The notes beneath the pieces are model-generated. The model saw only the letters and a program-made list of their open reading frames with translations, was not told the origin of the DNA and ran no database searches. DNA of 64,000 nucleotides from Tropicibacter sp. R16_0 (GTDB lineage Bacteria > Pseudomonadota > Alphaproteobacteria > Rhodobacterales > Rhodobacteraceae): NCBI RefSeq assembly GCF_017743935.1, contig NZ_JAGHRE010000003.1:62001-126000 (forward strand). The letters are read 5' to 3'. The position numbers and the translations under genes were made by a program. Below are positions 36,206-44,948 of the stretch, piece by piece; position 1 is the first letter of the stretch, and the number at the start of each line of letters is the position of its first letter.

Positions 36206-37297
36206 ATGTCTGATCCTGTAGCGAACGTTCAGATCGAAGATGTCCTGTCTTCGATCAGACGGTTGGTCAGTGAAGAAAGCAGAACAGAAGCGCGGCAGGA
36301 GGCAGCAAAGCCGGCACCTGCCGCGGATCGCCTGGTTCTGACCCCGGCCTTGCGTGTCGCCGAACCCATCGATGATGCACCTGAGGTAAGCGACACCGAT
36401 GTCGATGACATCGAGATCGCCGAGGCCGAACCGGAAGAGACCCCAGTCGAAGTCGATGACGCGGCACCGTGGACCGATCCGGATGCAACCCTCTATGGGG
36501 CCGCCCATGAATTGGGCGAGGCCGTCGAGGAGTATTTCCCGGACAAGGACACCGCAGAGGCCGAAGAAGCCCCGGCCGCCATGGTGTTGGACCAGCAATA
36601 CGAGGTTGTCTCGGAGCCCGAGGAAGATTTCTCTGCCGAAGCCGAAGCCGAAGCCGAAGCCGAAGCCGAAGCCGAAGCCGAAGCCGAAGCCGAAGCCGAA
36701 GCCGAAGCCGAAGCCGAAGCCGAAGCCGAAGCCGAAGCCGAAGCCGAAGCCGAAGAACTTCCGTTTGATCCGGCCGAAGTGAGCGATCTGGATGGCGATT
36801 CTTTTGCCGAACCGACCGCCGAAGACATCGTCGCGGAAGACGTCGACCACACTGAAATTGAGGCTGAGCCGCTGACGTCGAAAATCGAGGCACTTGAGGC
36901 TGTGATCGCACAGACCCAGGATCAGTGGGAGCCCGATGGCGACGGTCATGATGCCTATTCCGGAACCCGGGTCGCTGCCATGGCTTGGGAAGATCATGCC
37001 GAAGCGGGCGAGGTCTTGGACGCCGAAGAAATCGTCGAAGACGTTGTGGACGAGGTCGCCCCCAGAGTTCAGGCGCGTGTGGAAGAGGCTCAATTCGCTC
37101 CCGAAGAAGCCGAGGAAGACGCATCTGTCTTTGCTTCGGATGAGGCGGTTTTGGACGAGGAAAGCCTGCGCGAACTGGTGGCTGACATCGTACGCGAAGA
37201 GCTGCAGGGCGCATTGGGCGAGCGGATCACCCGCAATGTACGCAAGCTTGTCCGCCGTGAAATCCACCGCGCGTTGACCGCGCAGGAGCTTGAATAG
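36206..37297 (+). CDS. PopZ-like acidic scaffold protein (DUF2497-like)
   Basis: 363 residues. A conserved N-terminal helix (IEDVLSSIRRLVSEE), a long acidic disordered middle including 20 Ala-Glu pairs (residues 144-183), and C-terminal helices (LRELVADIVREELQG, then NVRKLVRREIHRAL). The layout, helix - acidic linker - oligomerising helices, is that of Caulobacter PopZ. Whether it organises the cell pole here is inference. It follows tolC by 76 bp and converges with cobQ, with 3 bp between the stops. Confidence 0.7.
   Translation: MSDPVANVQIEDVLSSIRRLVSEESRTEARQEAAKPAPAADRLVLTPALRVAEPIDDAPEVSDTDVDDIEIAEAEPEETPVEVDDAAPWTDPDATLYGAAHELGEAVEEYFPDKDTAEAEEAPAAMVLDQQYEVVSEPEEDFSAEAEAEAEAEAEAEAEAEAEAEAEAEAEAEAEAEAEAEAEELPFDPAEVSDLDGDSFAEPTAEDIVAEDVDHTEIEAEPLTSKIEALEAVIAQTQDQWEPDGDGHDAYSGTRVAAMAWEDHAEAGEVLDAEEIVEDVVDEVAPRVQARVEEAQFAPEEAEEDASVFASDEAVLDEESLRELVADIVREELQGALGERITRNVRKLVRREIHRALTAQELE
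36635..36754 (+). repeat. Perfect (GCCGAA)20 coding microsatellite
   Basis: Twenty uninterrupted copies of GCCGAA, 120 bases, encoding Ala-Glu pairs in the acidic linker. The six-base unit keeps the frame whatever the copy number, so length changes alter linker length without inactivating the gene. Confidence 0.98.
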
Positions 37298-37300
37298 CGA

Positions 37301-38755
37301 TCAAGCGCCCTTGGGCGCACGTGCCAAGCGCAGCAACTGATCCAGATCCATGTGGCGTTCCAAGTGATCAGCCAGAGCGTCGAGCGTCTCTTCGACGCTC
37401 TCTTCGTATGTCAAACCCGAATTGTGCCCCAGATCCTGCAGGAACGCCGCGCGATAACTGTCGGATGCAAACATCCCATGCAGATAGCTGCCGCGCACCC
37501 GACCAGATGCTGAAATAGCGCCTTCAGGGCGATCCCCGACCGTAAGCCAGGGGCGGGCGCAATCGGGGCCTTCGGTGCGGCCGATGTGGATCTCATAGCC
37601 ATAGACGGGCAGGCCGGTTTGCGTCTCGTTGGCTTGCGTCCGGGTCACTTTCTTTTGGCCGACCATGACGGTATGCACATCCAGCAGCCCCAACCCCTCG
37701 ACCTCGCCGGTGAAGCCTTCGATCCCTTCGGGGTCGGCGATGGTCTTGCCCAACATCTGATAGCCGCCACACAGTCCCACCACATGGCCCCCGCGCCGCA
37801 CATGGGCGTAAAGGTCGATGTCCCACCCCTGGGCGCGGAAGAAGTTCAAATCGCCAATGGTGGATTTGCTGCCGGGCAGAAGAACAAGATCCGCGTCGCC
37901 GGGCAGGGGGCGACCTGCCGGAATGATTTCGACCGAGACGTTGGGCTCGCCCGACAAGGGATCAAGGTCGTCGAAATTTGCCATCCGCGCCAGTTGCGGC
38001 ACAACCACCTTGCAGGCCCCGCCCAGATGCGAGCGGATATCCATCATATCCTCGGCCGGCAGCTTCCAGGCGTCGTCGAACCAGGGCACCACGCCCAGGC
38101 AAGGCCAGCCGGTGCGTGCGGCAATGTCATCGCGTCCCTCATCAAAGAGCGTGATGTCGCCCTTGAAGCGATTTACGGCAAATCCTGCGACCTGTGCCAG
38201 GTCGGTGTCGTCGAGCACGGCCTGAGTGCCCACGATCTGCGCGATCACGCCGCCACGGTGGATGTCGCCAACCAGAATGACAGGCACGTCAGCGGCACAG
38301 GCAAAACCCATGTTTGCAATGTCGCCTGCGCGCAGGTTGGTCTCGGCCGGGCTGCCAGCCCCTTCGATCAACACCAGATCCGCATCAGCACACAGGCGCT
38401 CAAAACTCTCCAACGCCGCCTCGAGCAGCTGCGCCTTGCTCTTGCGATAGTCGCCAGCCCGCATGGTGCCGCGCCGTTGGCCTTGGACAATGATCTGTGC
38501 GCCGGTGTCTGTTTCTGGCTTCAGAAGGATCGGGTTCATGTCCGTGTGCGGCTCACGCCCTGCGGCGCGGGCTTGAAGCGCCTGCGCCCTCCCAATCTCG
38601 CCCCCTTCGGCCACGGCGGCATTGTTGGACATGTTCTGCGGTTTGAACGGGGCCACGCGCAGACCGCGACGGGTATAGGCACGCGCAAGACCTGCGACCA
38701 ACATCGACTTGCCGACATTGCTGCCGGTGCCTTGAATCATGATGGTCTGAACCAT
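37301..38755 (-). CDS. cobQ: Adenosylcobyric acid synthase (CobQ)
   Basis: 484 residues. The N-terminal P-loop amidase half ([19 protein letters not shown], then KPQNMSNN) is followed by the class I glutamine amidotransferase half, with the catalytic Cys in [11 protein letters not shown] and His in SYLHGMF. It amidates four side chains of adenosylcobyrinate diamide in B12 synthesis. AGGAGG precedes the ATG. No other cob genes are adjacent. Confidence 0.96.
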   Translation of the reverse strand: MVQTIMIQGTGSNVGKSMLVAGLARAYTRRGLRVAPFKPQNMSNNAAVAEGGEIGRAQALQARAAGREPHTDMNPILLKPETDTGAQIIVQGQRRGTMRAGDYRKSKAQLLEAALESFERLCADADLVLIEGAGSPAETNLRAGDIANMGFACAADVPVILVGDIHRGGVIAQIVGTQAVLDDTDLAQVAGFAVNRFKGDITLFDEGRDDIAARTGWPCLGVVPWFDDAWKLPAEDMMDIRSHLGGACKVVVPQLARMANFDDLDPLSGEPNVSVEIIPAGRPLPGDADLVLLPGSKSTIGDLNFFRAQGWDIDLYAHVRRGGHVVGLCGGYQMLGKTIADPEGIEGFTGEVEGLGLLDVHTVMVGQKKVTRTQANETQTGLPVYGYEIHIGRTEGPDCARPWLTVGDRPEGAISASGRVRGSYLHGMFASDSYRAAFLQDLGHNSGLTYEESVEETLDALADHLERHMDLDQLLRLARAPKGA

Positions 38756-38822
38756 GCGTGCCTCCTATGCTGGGGGCAGATGACCTGATTTGTGCTGAAA
38801 GGGAAAGCCCGGAAGCGACGAA

Positions 38823-39392
38823 ATGAATACACCTGCGCATCTTCTGATAGGGGCCGCTGTTTTCGGCGTCCCCGGTCATGCCCGCATCATGGGGGCCGCG
38901 CTGCTGGGGGCGGTGATGCCTGATGTGTCGCTCTATGTGTTGGCAGGCGTGTCCTTGTTTGTCTTGGGCATCCCCGAACATGTGGTGTTTGGCGAACTCT
39001 ACTTTTCTCCGGCTTGGCAGACAGTGTTTGCCATCGACAATTCGTTCCTGATCTGGGGCGCTATTCTGGCTCTGGCCTTGCGGTTGAGATGGCAGCCCAT
39101 GACGGCCTTTGCCAGCGCGGGGCTTTTGCACTTGGGAACTGATTTCGTGCTGCACTCGGGCGATGGCCGGGCGCATTTCTGGCCGCTGAGCGATTGGGTG
39201 TTTCACAGCCCCGTAAGCTATTGGGACAGCAGTCATCACGCCCATTGGATCGTTCCAATCGCGGTGTCAGCCTGTGTGCTGGCCTATCTGCACCTGTGGC
39301 GCGGGGGGATCAGCGCATGGGGTCGGGTGGGGTTTGGCAGCCTGCTGGTGGCCGAGCTATGGGTGGCCAGCCAATGGCTGATGCACTTCTAG
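38823..39392 (+). CDS. Membrane protein, YdjM/DUF457-like
   Basis: 189 residues with four to five hydrophobic segments. The opening NTPAHLLIGAAVFG and internal GLLHLGTDFVLHSGD and HHAHW histidines resemble membrane-bound YdjM-type proteins with conserved His/Asp. It is divergent from cobQ and often found beside it, but no role in cobalamin synthesis can be shown. Confidence 0.7.
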   Translation: MNTPAHLLIGAAVFGVPGHARIMGAALLGAVMPDVSLYVLAGVSLFVLGIPEHVVFGELYFSPAWQTVFAIDNSFLIWGAILALALRLRWQPMTAFASAGLLHLGTDFVLHSGDGRAHFWPLSDWVFHSPVSYWDSSHHAHWIVPIAVSACVLAYLHLWRGGISAWGRVGFGSLLVAELWVASQWLMHF

Positions 39393-39400
39393 AAAAAGGA

Positions 39401-39433
39401 AAAGCGTGCTCCCCCAGGAGCACGCTTTTTCAT
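39401..39433. terminator. Strong bidirectional terminator
   Basis: AAAGCGTGCTCC and GGAGCACGCTTT form a 12-bp stem with a 4-base loop and T-tracts on both strands, between the convergent membrane-protein and DUF6280 genes. Confidence 0.9.
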
Positions 39434-39450
39434 GAAGCAGCAGCTTGTGT

Positions 39451-39771
39451 TCAGGCAGCTTCGGCCTGCTGAGCGGCGTTGCGACGCTCGCTTTCTTCGC
39501 GCGACAGCGCAACCGAGGTGCGCACACCGCGGCCAACAAATTCCATCAGGCCCGAGACAACGCGTTCGTTCGGGTCGATGCCCGCGCAGCTCAGGACTTC
39601 ACGACCGTCGCGCGACCGTGCCCAACGGGCGATCTGTTCAGGACCATTGCCGTATTTCTTGTCATCGGCGATGGCGTCGTCCAGTGCAGCCAACACAACG
39701 GCTGCGAAAAGTTTACGTGCACGATTGCCCTGTTCATTGTTAAAGGCAGTGCCGTCAACGAAATCTCTCAT
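39451..39771 (-). CDS. DUF6280-like conserved Rhodobacterales protein
   Basis: 106 residues starting MRDFVDGTAFNNEQ, soluble and mostly helical, with an Ala/Glu-rich tail. I recognise it as a small conserved protein of the Roseobacter group (DUF6280 type), function unknown. The ATG with AAGGAAG-like sequence upstream is preferred over the much longer open frame that reaches into efp on the opposite strand. Divergent from efp. Confidence 0.8.
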   Translation of the reverse strand: MRDFVDGTAFNNEQGNRARKLFAAVVLAALDDAIADDKKYGNGPEQIARWARSRDGREVLSCAGIDPNERVVSGLMEFVGRGVRTSVALSREESERRNAAQQAEAA

Positions 39772-39990
39772 CTCGTCTTCCTTGTTGTTCTTGCTCTTGC
39801 AATTTCCGGCGTGGCGTTCCTTATGACGGATCAGGTTTGATTCGGGTACCCCGTTTCTGCATAGCGCCGTTGCGTCATTTGCATGGCTCGCTGCAACTGC
39901 AGCACAAGGTATCGTTGTCTTGCCAGGTAACGTCCCGCCAGATATAGGGTCTGCAAACTCTGCATCAAGCATGTGTGAAGGAAATATGTC

Positions 39991-40554
39991 ATGCCCAAGA
40001 TCAACGGGAACGAAATTCGTCCAGGCAATGTTCTGGAGCACAATGACGGTCTGTGGGCCGCGGTCAAGGTCGATCACGTAAAGCCAGGTAAAGGCGGCGC
40101 TTTTGCCCAGGTCGAGCTGCGCAACCTGCGCAACGGATCGAAGCTGAACGAACGCTTCCGCTCGGCCGACAAGGTTGAGCGCGTGCGCCTGGAACAGAAG
40201 GATCAGCAGTTCCTGTACGAGAGCGACGGGATGCTGGTGTTCATGGACACCGAAACCTATGAGCAGATCGAATTGCCCGCGGAATTGCTGGGCGATCGTC
40301 GCCCGTTTCTGCAGGACGGCATGACGATTGTTGTCGAATTTTATGAATCCGAGGCGCTGAATGCCACGGTGCCGCAAAAAGTCACATGCCAGATCGTTGA
40401 GACCGAGCCGGTCGTGAAGGGGCAGACCGCTGCCAACTCGTTCAAGCCTGCGATCCTGGACAATGGCGTCAAGGTCATGGTGCCGCCCTTTGTTGGTCAG
40501 GACGAGATGATCGTGGTGAACACCGAGACCATGGAATACTCGGAACGCGCCTGA
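39991..40554 (+). CDS. efp: Elongation factor P
   Basis: 187 residues with the three-domain EF-P layout: KOW-like N-terminal domain with PGKGGAF and modifiable K34, the OB domain, and the C-terminal OB domain ending in [13 protein letters not shown]. Rescues ribosomes stalled at polyproline. The longer than usual C-terminal [11 protein letters not shown] segment is normal for the family. Confidence 0.97.
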   Translation: MPKINGNEIRPGNVLEHNDGLWAAVKVDHVKPGKGGAFAQVELRNLRNGSKLNERFRSADKVERVRLEQKDQQFLYESDGMLVFMDTETYEQIELPAELLGDRRPFLQDGMTIVVEFYESEALNATVPQKVTCQIVETEPVVKGQTAANSFKPAILDNGVKVMVPPFVGQDEMIVVNTETMEYSERA

Positions 40555-40575
40555 TCCGCAGCGTTTGAAAACATC

Positions 40576-40608
40576 AAAAGGCCGCCTGTGTTAGAGGCGG
40601 CCTTTTTT
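40576..40608 (+). terminator. efp terminator
   Basis: AAAAGGCCGCCT and AGGCGGCCTTTTTT form a stem with a 7-base loop ending in six T's, 21 bp after the efp stop. Confidence 0.92.
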
Positions 40609-40617
40609 GATGGCAGG

Positions 40618-40857
40618 TCAGTCCGCCATCGCGTCGCTCAGCCAGTGCACCGCGTCACAAGCCGCAGTGAGAGCAGCGTCGTAGCTGTCAAAAGTCTGGT
40701 TTCCAAAGTACCCGATGCTGTACCAACCGCGCCCGTCCTCGGGGTCTCGGCGAAATTCGTCGAACCCATAGCTGCCATCTGGGCGGCGAAAGATATCTAC
40801 ACAGATGGTGTCTCCGGCTAGGTTGATCGAGCGCATGACCGTGTTTGTATGCGCCAT
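40618..40857 (-). CDS. Small conserved hypothetical protein
   Basis: 79 residues, soluble, acidic, with aromatic motifs (FRRPDGSYGFDEFRRDPEDG, GYFGNQTF). AAGG lies before the ATG. No known domain. It starts 6 bp after the stop of the ABC-like membrane gene, so the two are probably co-transcribed. Confidence 0.65.
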   Translation of the reverse strand: MAHTNTVMRSINLAGDTICVDIFRRPDGSYGFDEFRRDPEDGRGWYSIGYFGNQTFDSYDAALTAACDAVHWLSDAMAD

Positions 40858-40863
40858 CGGACC

Positions 40864-41799
40864 TTAAGCCTGTTGCGTCTGTTGGGTTGGGATGCCGTCG
40901 AACAGCTCACGCAGAAGCTCATATTTGATCCGGTTGGCGCTGACCTGTCGGTAAAAGGCGATCAGAAAGGCAGTCGGTGCCTGAATGCGCCCCAGACCAA
41001 TGGTGGCCGCGACCACAGTCCCGATGTCGGTCTTCCCCTCGATCACCAGCCAGCCGCCCAGCAACAGCACCGCCACGGTGCCTGCGCCGTTGATCGTGCT
41101 GAGCAGGAACTTGGTCGACAACTTCCAGATGAACATGTGCCGCCGGGCTTCATAGATCTCGTCAAAATGGATTTTTACTGCGGTCTCGGCCTCTTGCACG
41201 TCGCGGGCCGTGAGTTGATCCGTGGCTTTGCGCAACACGCGCACCCGTTCGGCCACATATTGGTTCACCTTTCGCTGCGTCACCAGAACAATGACCACTT
41301 GCGGTAGGATCATCATCAGGGCGATTGTCCCAAGCCCCGGCTGTGATGTTGCGATAAAGCCAATCACGCTGACCAGCGTGCCGATCTGCACCACGGGTTC
41401 CGAGATGGCGGCCCCTGCAAACTTGCCCAGTTCCTCGGCCTCGGCCGAGACGGCGGTGGACAGGGTGCCTTTGCGCAAGCCCTTGCCTTGGGTATCAGCA
41501 GTGATCGCCCCATCAACAAGACGGCTGCGGATCAGGCGAATGATGTCCTCCCCCAGCAGGCCCGAGCGATAGCCCATCAGCCACTTGAGCCCCAGGCTGA
41601 GCAGGATCGCCAGCATCATGAAGGAGCAGTACCAGAACAGATCTTCTTCGTTGATCTCGTTCTCGGTCAGCAGGTTAACGATGTCCTTTTGGAACTCCAG
41701 CGGGACGGCAGCCAGAAAAGCGATGGCCAGCGACAATATGATCAGAACGATCTGCCGACCCGAACTGACCCGCCAAATGGCTGCGTATAGCTGAAGCAT
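40864..41799 (-). CDS. ABC-exporter transmembrane domain protein without ATPase
   Basis: 311 residues resembling an ABC type-1 exporter membrane domain: six hydrophobic segments (about 15-35, 60-80, 135-155, 160-180, 240-260, 275-295) and the RLVDGAITAD-like intracellular helix. The C-terminus ends before any nucleotide-binding domain, and no ATPase gene is adjacent. The ATG of MLQLYAAIW is preferred to an upstream TTG. It could pair with a distant ATPase or act without one. Confidence 0.75.
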   Translation of the reverse strand: MLQLYAAIWRVSSGRQIVLIILSLAIAFLAAVPLEFQKDIVNLLTENEINEEDLFWYCSFMMLAILLSLGLKWLMGYRSGLLGEDIIRLIRSRLVDGAITADTQGKGLRKGTLSTAVSAEAEELGKFAGAAISEPVVQIGTLVSVIGFIATSQPGLGTIALMMILPQVVIVLVTQRKVNQYVAERVRVLRKATDQLTARDVQEAETAVKIHFDEIYEARRHMFIWKLSTKFLLSTINGAGTVAVLLLGGWLVIEGKTDIGTVVAATIGLGRIQAPTAFLIAFYRQVSANRIKYELLRELFDGIPTQQTQQA

Positions 41800-41870
41800 G
41801 CGATGTGTCCCCAAGACCCTTGCTTGGCCGACACTGTGCCGGTCTTTGGGTTGGAATTCAAACCCTTGGG

Positions 41871-42605
41871 TTAGGCAAGGCGAACCGTGGCGTCTCCCGC
41901 CTGCATATCCCCCTTGGCCCGGTCAAAGCGCAGATAGGCGATGCCCTTGCCACCCGACTGGGTGAACAGGGTACCAACCGGTTTGCCGTTGGCCACAATT
42001 TCTGTGCCTGCGGGGGTCTCCCCCTCGACCACCACCTGGCGCAGCCCCTTGCGCAGCTCGGTCTTGTGTTTCATGCGCGCCGTGACCTCTTGGCCGACAT
42101 AGCAGCCCTTCTTGAAGTCCACGCCCTGCAACACCTCAAACCCGCTTTCAAGGATATAACTGTCCGGGGTCAGTTCGATGCCCGTCTCGGGAATGCAATG
42201 CGCCACCCGGATCGCGTCCCAATCTGTACCGTCATCACTGGCCGGGGCATCGGAGTACATCCGCCAGCCCATCTCGCCATGACGCGGGTCGGGCAGGGCG
42301 GCTTCGGGCGCATCGCCACTGCCACGTTGCAGGTTCAGCCCGCTGTCGGCGATCTGCACATCGGCACGCAGCTTGTACATGCTCAGCCGTTTAACCAGAC
42401 CATCGGCCAGCTCCTCGGCCACATCCAGCAGCACGTCATCGCCATCGCGGGCCAGAAAGAAGTCGGCCAGATACTTGCCCTGCGGCGTCAGGATCGCAGC
42501 ATAGACCAGCCCCTGATCCAGCTTGTCCACGTCATTGGTCACCAGCCCTTGCAGGAAAGTGACAGTGTCCGCACCACTCAGGCGCAGGATACGGCGGGCG
42601 GTCAT
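41871..42605 (-). CDS. ygfZ: YgfZ/GcvT-domain folate-binding protein
   Basis: 244 residues. LSGADTVTFLQGLVTND at the N-terminus and KGCYVGQEVTARMKHK in the C-terminal half (the YgfZ signature) mark it as the folate-dependent helper for iron-sulphur enzyme maintenance. The ATG of MTARRIL has GAGGGA upstream. Confidence 0.9.
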   Translation of the reverse strand: MTARRILRLSGADTVTFLQGLVTNDVDKLDQGLVYAAILTPQGKYLADFFLARDGDDVLLDVAEELADGLVKRLSMYKLRADVQIADSGLNLQRGSGDAPEAALPDPRHGEMGWRMYSDAPASDDGTDWDAIRVAHCIPETGIELTPDSYILESGFEVLQGVDFKKGCYVGQEVTARMKHKTELRKGLRQVVVEGETPAGTEIVANGKPVGTLFTQSGGKGIAYLRFDRAKGDMQAGDATVRLA

Positions 42606-42677
42606 GGCGGTCCCTCGTTTCAAATCCACGCGCCAGTGATATAGGAGAACCCGAGCCAGTGACCAGAGGGGACCGAC

Positions 42678-43355
42678 ATGCCCGCCAAAATCAGCATCGT
42701 GATCCCCACGCTGAACGCCGAGGCCAATCTGGCCCGCACGCTCGAGGCGCTGATGGAGGGGTTGGGGCAGGGGCTGATCCGAGAGTTGATCATCTCGGAC
42801 GGCGGATCAACCGACGCAACGCTCAAGATCGCGGATGAGGCCGGGGCCGAGGTCGTCACCGGCACGCCGTCGCGTGGCGGGCAGTTGCAGCGCGGCTGCG
42901 CGCAGGCCAAGGGCGAATGGCTGTTGGTGCTGCACGCGGACACGGTTCTTGAGGCGGGGTGGAGTGAAGCGGTGGCTGACCACATCCAGACCAACCGCGC
43001 ACCCGCCTGGTTCCAACTGGCATTCCGCGCGCGGGGGATCATGCCTGCTTGGGTCGCGGGCTGGGCCAACCTGCGGTCCCGGCTGTTTGGGCTGCCCTAT
43101 GGCGATCAGGGGCTGCTGGTGCGGCGCATCGACTATGACAAGGCGGGTGGTTATCCCGATCAGCCGTTGATGGAGGATGTGGCGATTGTCCGTGCCCTCC
43201 CACGCCTCATCGGCCTGCCCGTGCGCGCGATCACCAGTGCTGAGAGGTATCAGCGTGCAGGCTGGCTGCGACGGGGCACCCGGAACCTCTGGACGCTGAT
43301 GCGGTATTTCGCGGGAACGTCGCCCGAGACCCTGGCCGACAGCTATCGCCGCTGA
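42678..43355 (+). CDS. Family 2 glycosyltransferase
   Basis: 225 residues. SIVIPTLNAEANLARTLEAL and IISDGGSTDAT are the nucleotide-sugar binding start of a GT-A fold, and VLHADTVLE is the DxD-like motif. Short form typical of the TIGR04283-type transferases. GAGGGGA precedes the ATG. The 3' end overlaps the convergent membrane gene by 13 bp. Confidence 0.87.
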   Translation: MPAKISIVIPTLNAEANLARTLEALMEGLGQGLIRELIISDGGSTDATLKIADEAGAEVVTGTPSRGGQLQRGCAQAKGEWLLVLHADTVLEAGWSEAVADHIQTNRAPAWFQLAFRARGIMPAWVAGWANLRSRLFGLPYGDQGLLVRRIDYDKAGGYPDQPLMEDVAIVRALPRLIGLPVRAITSAERYQRAGWLRRGTRNLWTLMRYFAGTSPETLADSYRR

Positions 43356-44110
43356 TCCACCAGCTCGACAACCGATTTGCCCAGCCGGAAGGGCGCGGCG
43401 AAACTCACCAGACAGAGCGCAATCACCTGCAGGATCAGGATGTGGGCGTTGTCCTGCAGATACTCCCATTCGTCCTTCAGCTTGCCAACCTGCTCGACCA
43501 GATCGTCATAGGCCATCGCCAGGATCAGGTAATCGCCCGCAATCGTCGGCACCTTGCGGCGCATGTTGTCGACGGCCGCCTGGGTGGGTTCGTCCAGCGT
43601 GGTGAAGACAAGGAACTGATCGGGGTCGAACGCGTTGGCCTGTTGGCGCATGTCGTCCATCTCATCCATGTCATCGCCGTCCCAACCAAAGAGGAAACTC
43701 AGACCCGCCAATGGCGCGACCTCATCCGTCACGGCGATGAACAGCGGCAGTTCGGCGTTGGACGCGGTGGAGGCCGAGAGGAATTCGACCTTGTCACACA
43801 GCACCGCGATGTCGCTGTCGTACGCGGGGTCGCAGAACCGCAACCGGAACCGCGCGGCGTCGCGGTCGAAGGCTGATGTGGCGGCATAGGCGATGTCGAT
43901 TTGACGGTCGAGCCGCGAGCTGTCGGCCTTGTAAAGCCCCGCCAGCACCGCCACCAAGGCCCCGATGCCGCCCAGAACGACCCAGACCAGATCCGCCAGC
44001 TTCCACGCCCGGTGGCCTGCGGGTTTGCGGAACAGAAACCCGGTGCCAATGCAGCCCGCCAGGAAAAAGGCAATGAGCAGGGGGAGTTGGTTGTCAGCGA
44101 TGAAATTCAT
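43343..44110 (-). CDS. Hypothetical membrane protein
   Basis: 255 residues with two N-terminal membrane segments (about 8-26 and 38-62) and one near the C-terminus (about 222-243). The middle is predicted soluble, probably periplasmic, with two cysteines in the FCDPAYDSDIAVLCD segment. No family recognised. The ribosome binding site is weak. Confidence 0.65.
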   Translation of the reverse strand: MNFIADNQLPLLIAFFLAGCIGTGFLFRKPAGHRAWKLADLVWVVLGGIGALVAVLAGLYKADSSRLDRQIDIAYAATSAFDRDAARFRLRFCDPAYDSDIAVLCDKVEFLSASTASNAELPLFIAVTDEVAPLAGLSFLFGWDGDDMDEMDDMRQQANAFDPDQFLVFTTLDEPTQAAVDNMRRKVPTIAGDYLILAMAYDDLVEQVGKLKDEWEYLQDNAHILILQVIALCLVSFAAPFRLGKSVVELVDQRR

Positions 44111-44194
44111 GGGGGGAGTTTAGGCGGCTGGAGGGGGGACGCAACAGCCCTCACGCATTTGTAGGGTTTGTGTCGCTCGCTCTATTACCCTCAA

Positions 44195-44269
44195 GCAAAA
44201 TGCCAAGCATTTTGCTGCGCCTGACCTTCCCCCCGGGAAGGCGCTTCACGCCTCCCCAAGGTCAGGCGC
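44195..44269. repeat. Palindromic repeat unit (REP-like)
   Basis: Two adjacent hairpins: GCAAAATGC/GCATTTTGC with a CAA loop, then GCGCCTGACCTT/AAGGTCAGGCGC enclosing a smaller GGCG/CGCC hairpin. The compound palindrome in a gene-free gap looks like an interspersed repeat of roseobacter genomes, and could also act as a terminator. Confidence 0.7.
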
Positions 44270-44315
44270 GGAGTCTAGGGCAAATAGCATTGACAGCTTC
44301 AATGAGTTAACAAGT

Positions 44316-44840
44316 TCACGCTTTGGTGGGGTCAATTATGTTTGATACGCTGCGACTCTCTTCGTTTGTGTCAAGCGCTTCGCTGAGACGATCGTACCAA
44401 CTTTGGATAGTTTTCTCGTCTATGTCTTTGGTTGCGTCGTCTCTGTCAATTTTACTTAAGAGGGCGTATTTTATCTCGCTTTCAAGTCTTGCTAGCTCGA
44501 TAAATGCTTTCCTTTGGCGAAGGTGGCTTTCTCGCAAGGAAAAAATTGCTGCGGTGGTTGTAAGAATGGATATTGTGACGCTTACATAGAGAGCGAGATT
44601 TTGTTTTTCATTGTGGATAAGAATTACCGTGGCTCCGCCGAGGAAGGCGATAACCACTTGGCAGATGTTAAACCATTTTTGCGAAATTTTGCTGTGGTGT
44701 AGAAAGAACTTCTTTTGTCCAGATATTGCGCTGCCAATGTAGGCAAGGCGTGTCGCGGAGCTTCCGAAGTGTGAAATTAAAAAATCAGCGTCTGTTACGA
44801 GTTTCTCTTTTCCAATCTTTTCAATGATCTCTTTTTTCAA
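44316..44840 (-). CDS. Orphan SLATT-like two-TM protein
   Basis: 174 residues, noticeably A+T-rich compared with its neighbours. Two hydrophobic helices (about 56-75 and 82-101) are followed by a charged amphipathic helix (RQRKAFIELARLESEIKYAL), the usual layout of SLATT membrane effectors in bacterial immune systems. The start is TTG with GAGAGGG eight bases upstream; no nearer ATG exists. No SMODS, SLOG or nucleotidyltransferase partner is adjacent. The family call is by pattern only. Confidence 0.6.
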   Translation of the reverse strand: MKKEIIEKIGKEKLVTDADFLISHFGSSATRLAYIGSAISGQKKFFLHHSKISQKWFNICQVVIAFLGGATVILIHNEKQNLALYVSVTISILTTTAAIFSLRESHLRQRKAFIELARLESEIKYALLSKIDRDDATKDIDEKTIQSWYDRLSEALDTNEESRSVSNIIDPTKA

Positions 44841-44948
44841 GTTAATGCCCTCTCAAATATATTGCCTTATGTTATCATAACGCGAGGGCTTTGAGAAAAC
44901 TTTTGTGATTAAGCCCAATACCTGTTGGGGGGCATTCGATGTCGTGAC

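Noticed and set aside
36635-36754. Regular array considered as CRISPR-like
   Set aside because: Six-base units with no spacers; a coding microsatellite.
36053-37267. Long antisense frames opposite the PopZ-like gene encoding Gly-Phe or Arg-Leu runs
   Set aside because: They are mirror readings of the GCCGAA array; the + strand frame has conserved terminal helices and a proper start.
39772-40377. Upstream extension of the DUF6280 frame to 308 residues
   Set aside because: It runs antisense through efp; the ATG at 39771 gives the conserved short protein.
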